Shown piece after piece: positions 18,585 to 26,437 of a DNA stretch of 64,000 bases (positions are counted from its first letter, which is position 1; every line of letters begins with the position of its first letter). The DNA is from Marinilabilia rubra (GTDB lineage Bacteria > Bacteroidota > Bacteroidia > Bacteroidales > Marinilabiliaceae): the NCBI RefSeq assembly GCF_003121985.1, contig NZ_QEWP01000002.1, positions 186,001 through 250,000 of the forward strand, given 5' to 3'. The notes beneath the pieces are model-generated. The model saw only the letters and a program-made list of their open reading frames with translations. It was not told where the DNA came from and did no database searches. Made by a program: the position numbers and the translations under genes.

Positions 18585-19037
18585 TTAAATTTGGAAAGGT
18601 CCTGCTCTGATTTCAGCATAAGAAGCAGGATGAAGACTTTTAAAGAAGCTGACATCAAAAGGTTTTATATCTGATATCAGCATTCTACCGGGATTAGTGT
18701 AACCAACTACAACCGGAAGTGACAGGAATGAATTATTTTGTGGCAGGGAAGTAAAATCAAGAAGGTCTGAACTTCCCTGAATATTTATGGTAGAATTTTT
18801 CTGAACAGGGTTTTCATTGCCCTTTTGCGATGTTTTTGCAGAAACCCTGAATACATAATGCTTTCCGCTGCGATTTAATGTCACAGACTTCTCAACAGGT
18901 TCTGCATTAATATTTTTTCGCGACCAATCGGACATATCGGTCCCCGGCTGACAGCTACCTACAGCTACATAAACTGTAAGGGTAACACCCAGCAGAGTTA
19001 AACATCCTATTTCCGAATAGTTGCGCACGATAAACAT
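18585..19037 (-). CDS. Hypothetical lipoprotein-like protein, 150 aa
   Basis: I do not recognise a family. The N-terminus has a hydrophobic segment (CLTLLGVTLTVYVAVGSC) ending in a plausible lipobox (AVGSC), suggesting a lipoprotein. The mature part looks beta-rich (SVTLNRSGKHYVFRVSAKT; STINIQGSSDLLDF). It stands alone upstream of the secA-lgt operon on the same strand, 173 bp away. The start ATG at 19037 gives a rather polar leader before the hydrophobic stretch, so the true start is not certain. Confidence 0.5.
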   Translation of the reverse strand: MFIVRNYSEIGCLTLLGVTLTVYVAVGSCQPGTDMSDWSRKNINAEPVEKSVTLNRSGKHYVFRVSAKTSQKGNENPVQKNSTINIQGSSDLLDFTSLPQNNSFLSLPVVVGYTNPGRMLISDIKPFDVSFFKSLHPASYAEIRAGPFQI

Positions 19038-19394
19038 CCTGTTTGTTTCGAAGCGTAAAGATGTTAAAAGTTTTGCAATTTTCGGGGGTTTTCGACGGAT
19101 TTTAACACAGGCGTTTGGGGTAAATCACAGAAGGCACATAAGGATTTGAACCAGATGAGGCATTTAACCTATATTATTCACAAATAATCTATTCCGATGT
19201 CCAACTATCGGCAAAATACAACCGTCCTCAATAAAATGGATTTGAAAATAATTAATACGCTTATTTTTATGGTCGTATTGAACTCGCAAACTTGCTCGTT
19301 TCATTATTTCCTACATCCACTTTATCTGCGGTTGATTGTATTTCTTGATATTTGAACATCTCATAACGATAATTCATGAATAAAGCAGGTTAAG
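19038..19394. other. Gene-free stretch with a CACATAAGG-type repeat
   Basis: AT-rich. It contains a dispersed repeat at 19125-19168 (CACAGAAGGCACATAAGG, then TTTGAACCAGATGAGGCAT), related to 1861-1918 and 20866-20908. Nothing else is recognised. Confidence 0.5.
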
Positions 19395-19700
19395 GGAATA
19401 ATAGATCGCCGCTCTGCTGTTTTTCACACTCCCCCTTGTTTGCAACGAGGGGGCGTATCCTTCGTCGTCTGTGACGACACTTCTAATATCAGGAGAGTAA
19501 AATTATTTAAACAACTCGTCAAAGACGAGATCCCAAATGCCCCTCGATACAAGCCAGGGGGAGCCGGGGGGAGCGCCGCAACCAACCGCGGAGCGGTGGC
19601 AGATAGCTCTGCTCCTTTGGCGCCGAAACTCCGCAGCTTGTTGTGTTATTATTGACAACTTTCTACAACCCGGTCCCCGCTCCGCGGCTTGTTACGTTAC
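19395..19700. other. GC-richer hairpin-rich region of unknown nature
   Basis: Clearly less AT-rich than its surroundings. Three tight hairpins follow each other: CCCCCT (19431-19436) with AGGGGG (19448-19453), GTCGTC (19464-19469) with GACGAC (19473-19478), and CTCGTC (19515-19520) with GACGAG (19524-19529). Further along are G-runs (CAGGGGGAGCCGGGGGG). Short plus-strand ORFs exist but have no recognisable content. It could be a structured RNA or the remnant of a mobile element; I cannot decide. Confidence 0.45.
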
Positions 19701-19717
19701 CAGTGCCTTACCTCCAC

Positions 19718-19775
19718 AGGTATGGTGGATTCCGATCCACCATCTATTACGGCGGAGCGGAATCCGCCGCGCCTG
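19718..19775. repeat. REP cluster
   Basis: AGGTATGGTGGATTCCGATC, CACCAT, then ATTACGGCGGAGCGGAATCC and GCCGCGCCT: the same palindromic family as around the RAYT gene, here two compact hairpins. It lies downstream of the dus gene. Confidence 0.7.
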
Positions 19776-19842
19776 AGAGGTCATTCAGCCCCTCTCCATG
19801 TCCAATGCTCCATGCCATCCCACCTTTCCACCTTCTACCATC

Positions 19843-20841
19843 CTACCATTCCACCCTCTCCACAACTCTCCTTGCCTCCTCAAAGCCATTCGTCTCCATC
19901 AACTCTTTGCGCAACTCAGCAGCACCAGGGAAATCGGAGATGTAAATCTTAAAAAAACGTTTTAAGATAGGGAATGGACGGGTATTGCCCCAGGCTGCTT
20001 TATAGAGCTGAAGATGTTTCAAAAGGGTATGGAGTCTCATTGGGATGTCAACCTCAGAGAGAGGAGACATAAACATCCAGGGATTTCTGAAGATGCCGCG
20101 ACCTATCATCACACCGTCGGTTTTGAAGTTTTTGCAACGCCCGGGAATATCGTCCAACGAAAAAACGTCACCATTACCAATAAGCGGTAAGTCAGGAGCT
20201 ACTTCATTCCGTATGGCAGAGGCTTTGGCGATTTCGTTCCAGTCGGCTTGCCCTTCTGACATTTGTTTTTGAATCCGGCCATGCAGAATAACACCATCCA
20301 AAGGCTGGCGAAACAGGAATTTCATCCAGCGTTCGGTGTCCACTTTTTTGAGACCAATGCGTGTTTTGACGCTGACCGGTAATGAAGTGGCTTCACGGGT
20401 TGCTTGAATTATTTCCCCTGCCAGAGGCTCATTATCGATCAATGCTGAGCAACTACCGTGGGCAACAACATTGCGAACAGGGCAACCCATATTGATATCA
20501 ATACCATCAAAATCGTATTTTTGATCAATAAACTTAACCGCTTCATAATATTTTTCGGGGTTATTGCCCCATATCTGAGCTACAATCTTCACCCCTTTTT
20601 CTCTCAGAAGCTCCCTTTCTGTCTCTGAAACCACTAATCTTTGGCCCACATTTTTTCGACCTTCCGGTTGGCAGAGTCCATCGGTAGAGGTAAACTCAGT
20701 AAAAATCACATCCAGATTGCCCGGGTGGGTATTATGCAGCACCAATTGGCGGAAGGCTGTATCGGTTACATCTTCCATTGGAGCAAGCATAACCAGAGGA
20801 CGCTTGGTGGTATTCCAGAAATTAGTATTTGTATTTGGCAT
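19843..20841 (-). CDS. tRNA-dihydrouridine synthase family protein
   Basis: Reduces a uridine of tRNA to dihydrouridine with FMN and NADPH. 332 aa, a TIM-barrel flavoprotein. The start LAPMEDVTDTAFRQLV is the family's FMN-binding first strand. The catalytic Cys lies in INMGCPVRNVVAHGSCSALI (about residue 109), and later FMN-phosphate contacts are in IGNGDVF and VMIGRGIFRNPW. The exact Dus subfamily is not clear; the shape is nearer the single Dus proteins of Bacteroidota than E. coli DusA. Monocistronic. Confidence 0.9.
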   Translation of the reverse strand: MPNTNTNFWNTTKRPLVMLAPMEDVTDTAFRQLVLHNTHPGNLDVIFTEFTSTDGLCQPEGRKNVGQRLVVSETERELLREKGVKIVAQIWGNNPEKYYEAVKFIDQKYDFDGIDINMGCPVRNVVAHGSCSALIDNEPLAGEIIQATREATSLPVSVKTRIGLKKVDTERWMKFLFRQPLDGVILHGRIQKQMSEGQADWNEIAKASAIRNEVAPDLPLIGNGDVFSLDDIPGRCKNFKTDGVMIGRGIFRNPWMFMSPLSEVDIPMRLHTLLKHLQLYKAAWGNTRPFPILKRFFKIYISDFPGAAELRKELMETNGFEEARRVVERVEW

Positions 20842-21116
20842 ATTGTTTTGATCAATTGTCTATTTGAACCACATAAGGCACATAAGGATTTAAACCATAT
20901 CAATCATTAAAAAAAATATCTCAATTCTTATTAATGAATCACTGTTGTCGGGTAAAAGAATAGGATTTTCTTTTTTGCGCTCAAGCCGCGCTGGCTTTTC
21001 CTTTTTTTCTACAGCAAAAAAAAGGAAACAAAAAATGCCGTCGCTTAAATAATCCCGAAATAAGTTTTTATTGCTTTTGGCTTTTTTTGCCAAAAGCTTA
21101 CAAAACTATAATCGGG
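20842..21116. other. Gene-free stretch with repeats
   Basis: 20866-20908 is the third CACATAAGG-type copy (CACATAAGGCACATAAGG then ATTTAAACCATATCA). Further on, CTTTTGGC ... GCCAAAAG (about 21075-21096) forms a hairpin with a T-rich loop. Short ORFs here have low-complexity translations and are not called. Confidence 0.45.
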
Positions 21117-21203
21117 AAAAAATCAGAATGTTTTACTAAAATCCGGAAACTCGCTTCGCTCAAACAGTCCGGATTTCTTAACGAAAAACAGTCTGATTTT
21201 CTT
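21117..21203. repeat. Nested foldback sequence
   Basis: The outer arms are AAAATCAGA (21119-21127) and TCTGATTTT (21192-21200). The inner arms are AAATCCGGA (21139-21147) and TCCGGATTT (21168-21176), around a loop reading AACTCGCTTCGCTCAAACAG. It lies between the dus and trhO genes, whose nearest ends are about 280 and 170 bp away. It could be a REP-like mobile repeat or an RNA hairpin. Confidence 0.55.
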
Positions 21204-21328
21204 GACGAGATTTTCTTAATGCGAAATCCAAGCCCTTACAGGAGTCAGTCTTATTAAAAAAATTAACATTCACTAAATTGGCAGCTAATAGAACTATTTT
21301 AACCGGACATCAATGTTAATGAATCAGG

Positions 21329-21410
21329 AAATCCAATTACTCAGCCTTAATCTCAGTCTTGGCTTTAATCTTAACCTAAATTTCAGTCTCAACCTTAACC
21401 TCAACCTTAC
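21329..21410. repeat. Hexanucleotide repeat at the trhO 3' end
   Basis: On the minus strand, units of the type GAGGTT / AAGGTT / GAGACT / AAGATT run from inside trhO, across its TAG stop, to a TAA. The period is 6 bp, so all units keep the frame and alternate a charged with a hydrophobic or small residue. Confidence 0.75.
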
Positions 21411-22365
21411 CTTCCGCAGTACTATCTTTCTCCTGTGCAAATTTGTGGTAACAATCATCACTGCAACAGCCTTCATATTTCTCAGCACATACATCGCACT
21501 GAATAACGAGTTTGTGACAGGGATCATAAGTGCAGTTGGTGTGATGGTCGCAAGGGTTACCACATTGGTGACAATGGCTGATAATATCCTCAGTAATTCG
21601 CTCTCCAAGTCTGTCATCAAATACAAAGTTCTTTCCAATGAATTGAGATGGCAGTCCTGCCTTTTTTATCTCATGTGAATAGGCAATCACTCCGCCGTGT
21701 AGCTGGTTAACATCCGAAAACCCATGGTGGCGCATCCATGCGCTGGCCTTTTCGCAACGAACGCCTCCGGTGCAGTAAAGCAATATTTTCTTGTCTTTTT
21801 GATTCTGAAGTTGATCAACTACTATTTCCACCTCCTCACGAAAAGTACTTACATCGGGACAAATGGCCTTTTGAAAATGCCCCACCTCACTCTCGTAACT
21901 GTTCCGCATATCTACCACTATCACATCATCCTGCTGCGCCATATCATGAAATTCCATTGGAGATAATCGCGTGCCCACATTGGTGACATCAAACACCTCA
22001 TCTTTCAATCCGTCTGCTACAATTTTGGGGCGTACCTTTACCACCAATTTCAGAAATGACAGACCATCATCTTCTACAGCCCACTTCATTGGCATATTTT
22101 TCATACCGGGTACTGTTTCCAAATGGGTTATAAAATCATCAGCAAAGTGTTCGGGAACACTCATCTGAGCATTAATGCCTTCATGTGCAATATAAACACG
22201 TCCGTAGCATTGCATATGGTCCCAGTACAGGTAGAGCTCATCCCTCAATTCCTGAGGGTTTTCAATCTTGACATATCTGTAAAAAGAAACAGTACATCGC
22301 TGAAATTTCTCTGCCGAGAGTCTTGCTTTTAGCTCGGATGGTCCTAAACGGTTATGTAAAAACAT
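21376..22365 (-). CDS. trhO: tRNA uridine(34) hydroxylase TrhO (rhodanese-domain)
   Basis: Oxygen-dependent hydroxylation of U34 in tRNA, the first step toward 5-methoxy/carboxymethoxy-uridine. 329 aa. Residues about 1-120 form the N-terminal domain (FYRYVKIENPQELRDELYLY ... GRVYIAHEGINAQMSVP). A rhodanese domain follows at about 145-240, with the active-site Cys loop YCTGGVRCEKASAW. The end is Cys-rich (CHQCGNPCDHHTNCTYDPCH ... CDVCAEKYEGCCSDDC), as in this family. The tail EGKVEVKVETEI is encoded by a hexanucleotide repeat. After the TAG stop the repeat continues in frame for twelve more codons (VKIKAKTEIKAE), so the gene probably lost part of a repetitive tail. Confidence 0.92.
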   Translation of the reverse strand: MFLHNRLGPSELKARLSAEKFQRCTVSFYRYVKIENPQELRDELYLYWDHMQCYGRVYIAHEGINAQMSVPEHFADDFITHLETVPGMKNMPMKWAVEDDGLSFLKLVVKVRPKIVADGLKDEVFDVTNVGTRLSPMEFHDMAQQDDVIVVDMRNSYESEVGHFQKAICPDVSTFREEVEIVVDQLQNQKDKKILLYCTGGVRCEKASAWMRHHGFSDVNQLHGGVIAYSHEIKKAGLPSQFIGKNFVFDDRLGERITEDIISHCHQCGNPCDHHTNCTYDPCHKLVIQCDVCAEKYEGCCSDDCYHKFAQEKDSTAEGKVEVKVETEI

Positions 22366-22555
22366 TTTCTATCTTTTTGCGCTAAGCCTGCATTTTTCTT
22401 TATACAAGCAAAATAGTTTTTGGCAAAGATAGTTGTTTGATTTTTTCGGACAAAGTCATCCGCTATTAAAAGAATTGCTCTCAACCGGAGGGATTTGAAA
22501 GGCTTAAGTTTATTTTTGCGTGTTTTTGGGGATCGAACCTTACCAATGGAAGATC
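22366..22555. other. Leader region of trhO and spacer
   Basis: AT-rich, without an ORF that I would call. It should contain the trhO promoter. It runs into the REP cluster that begins at 22556. Confidence 0.4.
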
Positions 22556-22645
22556 AGGCGCGGCGGATTCTTTCTGGGAAAGCGGCAGAGCCGAAGCCAA
22601 TCCGCCGTTTTACCTCTGGTGGCGGATCGGAATCCGCCAGACCTA
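22556..22645. repeat. REP cluster, full-length copy
   Basis: It has the same organisation as 13087-13178: AGGCGCGGCGGATTCTTTC, an inner AGCCAATCCGCCG, then GGCGGATCGGAATCCGCC followed by AGACCTAATT. The long similarity over about 90 bp shows that the two-hairpin unit moves or is copied as a whole. Confidence 0.75.
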
Positions 22646-22893
22646 ATTCGGTACTACCTTTTCAGGAGGACCAATGATGCCCTTTTTACTTTAATATGGT
22701 GACTTTGTCCTTGCAAGGTCTTGCACTATGTAATGTCTAAAGGCAAAAACGCATTTTTAAACTACAGCCATTTAAAATTCTAACTTGTCCTGCAGAAAAA
22801 CCTTTTTTTTTGAAGACTAAGTATGGATTGAAATCCATCAGGAAAGTCTTGCTTATGGCGAATAACCAATTTCGGGTTAAAAACTAAAGTTCA
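22646..22893. other. Gene-free stretch
   Basis: AT-rich spacer downstream of the MFS gene. No ORF, repeat or convincing terminator seen. Confidence 0.4.
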
Positions 22894-24126
22894 TCATTTC
22901 CGGCAATCAATCTTGTATATGAAATAAATAGAACAAAGAGAGAAGAAAATAAAAAGCCCGACAAAAAGACTAAAACCAAACTGATCAATAATCCATCCTC
23001 CCACCAACGGGAATATCACCGGTAGAACATTTCCTCCACCGGATATTCCGGCGTACAAAGCCCGGTTTTCTCTACCCGAAACCTCGAGCAACAACCCGTT
23101 CATCGTAATATTGTAGAGGGCAAAAACAATACCGCCAATAAGGAATACATACTGAAGCATAAAGGCATTATTACTAAAAAGGGTAAATACAGCCATGAAA
23201 ACCGAAAGCAACACATTACCATAAAGCAGAAAATTATACTTTACCCGGTTGGCTCCAAAAGCAATCAAAACACTAACCAAAACGATCCCTATCACTTTAA
23301 ACACCAGAAAATTCCCTGTATCTGCAGCTTCAGTCCCCAGTATATCCTTTCCATACAGTATTACAAAAGGCAAAAAAGCCACGGCTATTCCCTGACTGTT
23401 AACAAACCCCATAAAATAAGGCAAACTTTTATTCTCCTTTATTTCTTTCCGCATCAATCTGAAAAAATCACCGGAATTTCTGATCTTTAAAGAAGAAGCC
23501 AATTCTTCCTTCAACCGCCAAAAGCCCAAAGACGCCAACAAAAGAAAAAATCCCCCTGCCATGAACAGGTATGCATAGTTAACCGGGTAACTTTCAAAAG
23601 CAAGAACTTTTCTGGCCATAAAAGCAGAAATCAATACAATACCGCCCGAAAGAATTTGCCGGGTCGAAAAGAATGTCTTTCGTTTTTTTTCAAGGACCGA
23701 CTTCCCTATAATGTCCATATAGCTTACATTGGCAAAAGCCCCACCCAGAGCAAATATAGAGATAAACAGAAATATCATCCACAAGACGATGCCTGCATCG
23801 CTGGCCTGCATAAAAAAGATAATACCTCCCAGGGCAAGAATGGAGAGTATCCGGGAATTGATCCCCAGTAAAAGAAATTTTTTCTTGTAAGGTTTATTAC
23901 TGATATAGGGGGCAAAAAACAACTGAGCTACACGCACTCCTCCCAATAATATCGCAGTCATAATCCCCACATGGAATGAAGTTCCTCCCGACTCAATCAG
24001 CATTGCCGGCAATACCGTATCCACATCCATAAAGTTCTTGGCAAATGCCAGGAGGGATGCATGCCATAAGAAGGCATAAAAATTTCGTTGGGAGGTTTTG
24101 GGCGATAATTCCGTTCTATTTTGCAT
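22894..24126 (-). CDS. MFS transporter
   Basis: 410 aa, with about 12 hydrophobic helices spread evenly over its length and a basic loop after helix 2-3 (PYISNKPYKKKFLLL), as in major facilitator transporters. The substrate cannot be told from the sequence. The central loop (RLKEELASSLKIRNSGDFFRLMRKEIKENKSLPYF) separates the two six-helix halves. It sits alone between a REP cluster and the Crp/Fnr gene; both it and the regulator are on the minus strand but 350 bp apart, so co-transcription is uncertain. Confidence 0.8.
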   Translation of the reverse strand: MQNRTELSPKTSQRNFYAFLWHASLLAFAKNFMDVDTVLPAMLIESGGTSFHVGIMTAILLGGVRVAQLFFAPYISNKPYKKKFLLLGINSRILSILALGGIIFFMQASDAGIVLWMIFLFISIFALGGAFANVSYMDIIGKSVLEKKRKTFFSTRQILSGGIVLISAFMARKVLAFESYPVNYAYLFMAGGFFLLLASLGFWRLKEELASSLKIRNSGDFFRLMRKEIKENKSLPYFMGFVNSQGIAVAFLPFVILYGKDILGTEAADTGNFLVFKVIGIVLVSVLIAFGANRVKYNFLLYGNVLLSVFMAVFTLFSNNAFMLQYVFLIGGIVFALYNITMNGLLLEVSGRENRALYAGISGGGNVLPVIFPLVGGWIIDQFGFSLFVGLFIFFSLCSIYFIYKIDCRK

Positions 24127-24475
24127 GGTGTTTTAACATTGCTAATCTGAATTTTGTTTCTTTCTCAAGTCAATATATCATCTCCCGCAAGCCTGGTAAA
24201 AAAAGTCAAACGCAGAAATGGAAAGACCCAACAAATTTTATTACCCCGGCACTGCAATCAACCATAACAACACACAAAAAACTCTTTACCCAATATTTGT
24301 GAAATTATTACGGGATTATAAATCTCCAAAACCTGCGCAAGAATAAGCGCACCCCCTCTAACCTTCACCTTCTAACCTCTAACTTCCAATCTCTAATTTC
24401 TAAAATCAAACCTATAAAAAAATCCACCGATCACACCCTCTTCCAATGCACACCATAACAATCAAATACATCGCC
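24127..24475. other. Gene-free stretch with pyrimidine-rich tandem variants
   Basis: About 24350-24410 holds variants of CTAACCTTC / CTAACCTCTAACTTC / TCTAATTTCTAA, a low-complexity type. No gene or terminator is evident. Confidence 0.4.
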
Positions 24476-25150
24476 CTAATCAAAAGCATCTTCAAGAAGC
24501 CCCTCCCGGTTCAGAATTTTAATTTTCCGACCGCTGGCTTTGATCAACCCCTGATGATGAAAATCTCTTAGAGTACGACTCAGCGAAGGACGAGCCACTC
24601 CAAACAATTCGGCGAGTTCTTCCTGAGTGCGCATCAACTGAATTTCTCCGGTTTGCTTTTGCTGACGATCAAGCTCCATTAAATAGTGCGCCAGCTTTCC
24701 TTTAAGTGTTTTAAATGATAAAAAACGTAGTTTACCCGATATAAACTGCGCTCTGTTTGAGACCGCATTCATAAAATTGGTCAGAAACGTTTCACTTGTT
24801 TGCATCAGAAACACCACAGATTGTTTAGGGATAATTAGTAATTCGGTAGATTCGTTGGCACTTATAGTCACAGGGAACCGGTTATTCTTACCAAAAAGAA
24901 AGGCCACTGCCAAAGGACGAGGAGCCGGAATATCCTCAATTTTCAACACCCGACCGGAATAATCAACCATTTCTCCTTTTACGCTTCCCTTTACAACAAT
25001 CATTAATGAACGGCATTCATCGCCACCCGAAGCAATTAGATCGCCTTTATCATACTTTCGCGTCTGAAAAACAATCTTAGCAAACAGATTTTCAATTTGC
25101 TCTTCTTTCAGCCCTGCAAATAATGGTGATTTTGATAGAATAGTCTCCAT
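24476..25150 (-). CDS. Crp/Fnr family transcriptional regulator (possible HcpR/Dnr-type)
   Basis: 224 aa. The N-terminal cyclic-nucleotide-binding fold starts at LSKSPLFAGLKEEQIENLF. The C-terminal winged helix contains RTQEELAELFGVARPSLSRTLRDF as the recognition region (about residues 165-190). There is no N-terminal Cys cluster as in true FNR, so an oxygen-sensing [4Fe-4S] is unlikely. A haem- or NO-type sensor is possible, by analogy with the Dnr and HcpR branches that govern hcp and nrf genes. It is transcribed away from the ferredoxin/hcp/nrf genes, and the 16-bp palindrome at 25239-25254 in the shared control region is its likely operator. That functional link is inference from neighbourhood. 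Confidence 0.85.
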   Translation of the reverse strand: METILSKSPLFAGLKEEQIENLFAKIVFQTRKYDKGDLIASGGDECRSLMIVVKGSVKGEMVDYSGRVLKIEDIPAPRPLAVAFLFGKNNRFPVTISANESTELLIIPKQSVVFLMQTSETFLTNFMNAVSNRAQFISGKLRFLSFKTLKGKLAHYLMELDRQQKQTGEIQLMRTQEELAELFGVARPSLSRTLRDFHHQGLIKASGRKIKILNREGLLEDAFD

Positions 25151-25238
25151 GGTTTCTCTCTAAAAAATAGTCTTTGTTCAAAGCTCCTCTTCTCCTACTG
25201 AGAAATATCCAGGAAAAAATACAAAAAAATTTCTCAAA

Positions 25239-25254
25239 TGTAACAATTGTTACA
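25239..25254. promoter_or_regulatory. Perfect 16-bp palindrome, probable Crp/Fnr-type operator
   Basis: TGTAACAATTGTTACA is its own reverse complement, with the half-site spacing usual for Crp/Fnr proteins. It lies between the divergent regulator and ferredoxin-like genes. Its centre is about 43 bp upstream of the start site expected from the -7-like box at 25276-25283, close to the class II activator position. Confidence 0.7.
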
Positions 25255-25275
25255 AAACAAGGAGACAAAAGTCCT

Positions 25276-25283
25276 TTAATTTG
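25276..25283 (+). promoter_or_regulatory. Candidate -7 box for the ferredoxin-like gene
   Basis: TTAATTTG differs by one base from the Bacteroidota consensus TAnnTTTG. It lies 32 bp before the ATG at 25315. The upstream palindrome takes the place of a normal -33 box. Confidence 0.45.
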
Positions 25284-25314
25284 TCATCAGATAAAACTAA
25301 CAAAAACAAAGATC

Positions 25315-26193
25315 ATGATAAGAGAAGTCGTAAAAATAGATGAAGAGTTGTGTGACGGATGTGGTAATTGCATACCAAATTGCCACGAAGGAGCCTTACA
25401 GATGATTGACGGGAAAGCACGACTTATTAGTGACCTTCTATGCGACGGACTTGGTGCCTGCATCGGTCATTGCCCTCAGGGAGCCATTACAATTGAGAAG
25501 CGGGAAGCAGAGCCATACGATGAGGTAAAAGCCATCCAACTCATTATCCCCAAAGGAAAAAACACAGTTGTTGCCCATTTAAAGCATTTAAGAGACCATA
25601 ATGAAACGGGCTATATGAAAGAGGCCATTGAATATATGAGAGCCAATAAAGAAACACTGCCATTCGATTTGAATGAAGTAATTCGTGAAATGCACAAACC
25701 AAAAATTGGAGTAATGAATCATGCCCACGCAGGAGGTTGCCCCGGATCTCAAAGCAGAACCATCCAGCCTGAACCACAAAAACCAACCAGTGAAGCTACA
25801 CAGGATGTTCCCTCTCAACTTCGTCAATGGCCGGTTCAGATGCATCTTATAAATCCTGCTGCCGGTTATTTTAAAAACAGTGACATGGTTTTGGCCGCAG
25901 ATTGTGTGGCCTTTGCAATGGGCGATTTTCATAGCAAATTACTAAAAGGAAAAACTTTAGGTATTGCTTGTCCAAAGCTTGACAACGGCATGGAAATCTA
26001 CATGGAGAAAATCATCCGATTGATTGATGAAGCCCAAATAAACACGCTTACCGTGGTAATGATGGAAGTTCCTTGTTGCGGTGGATTACTACAGATTGCC
26101 CAACGAGCCTCGAGTATGGCTTCCAGAAAGGTACCCATCAAAAAGCTTGTAATTTCTGTAGCAGGAGAAACATTAAGTGAGGAGTGGGTTTAA
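25315..26193 (+). CDS. 4Fe-4S ferredoxin-like protein, Hcp partner
   Basis: 292 aa from the ATG at 25315. An upstream in-frame ATG at 25174 would make the protein read through the operator, so I reject it. Two 4Fe-4S clusters lie near the N-terminus (CDGCGNCIPNCHEGA and CDGLGACIGHCPQGA). A C-terminal domain of about 120 aa has further Cys (GIACPKLDN; VMMEVPCCGGLLQIA). Proteins of this make-up commonly sit next to hcp in anaerobes and probably feed electrons to Hcp. The separate Cys motifs GGCPGS (about 140) and CCGG may bind another metal. It is followed by hcp 244 bp downstream. Confidence 0.85.
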   Translation: MIREVVKIDEELCDGCGNCIPNCHEGALQMIDGKARLISDLLCDGLGACIGHCPQGAITIEKREAEPYDEVKAIQLIIPKGKNTVVAHLKHLRDHNETGYMKEAIEYMRANKETLPFDLNEVIREMHKPKIGVMNHAHAGGCPGSQSRTIQPEPQKPTSEATQDVPSQLRQWPVQMHLINPAAGYFKNSDMVLAADCVAFAMGDFHSKLLKGKTLGIACPKLDNGMEIYMEKIIRLIDEAQINTLTVVMMEVPCCGGLLQIAQRASSMASRKVPIKKLVISVAGETLSEEWV

Positions 26194-26263
26194 ACAATGA
26201 CAGGTGACCAATAATCATCAATCAGTTTACGAATCTTTAAATCACTAAACGTTAAATTCAAAC

Positions 26264-26286
26264 TCATATATTCTCTTGATATATGA
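26264..26286. promoter_or_regulatory. Inverted repeat upstream of hcp
   Basis: TCATATAT (26264-26271) and ATATATGA (26279-26286), 8-bp perfect arms with a 7-bp gap, lie in the 244-bp region between the ferredoxin-like gene and hcp. It may be an operator or a weak hairpin. It does not match the 25239 palindrome. Confidence 0.35.
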
Positions 26287-26437
26287 ACATTTAAGCATTA
26301 CCTTAAAGGAAATAATCTCAAAAAATATAATAAACATGCAATGGTTTAATCAGTGAATTCACATTTTCCTTTTTAACCCTCTTTGCATTTGATCCAATAA
26401 TTCAAAGACAATTATCTAATCACAAAATTCTTATATT

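Noticed and set aside
19440-19952. Several short plus-strand ORFs rich in Pro, Ser and Ala
   Set aside because: They overlap each other and the REP hairpins, and no recognisable domain is present.
21324-21638. Arg/Leu-repeat protein overlapping trhO
   Set aside because: It is the other-frame reading of the trhO hexanucleotide repeat, with a pattern (RLRL) forced by the repeat.
25174-25314. N-terminal extension of the ferredoxin-like protein
   Set aside because: It would translate across the 16-bp palindrome and candidate promoter box, and gives a 47-residue stretch unlike ferredoxins.
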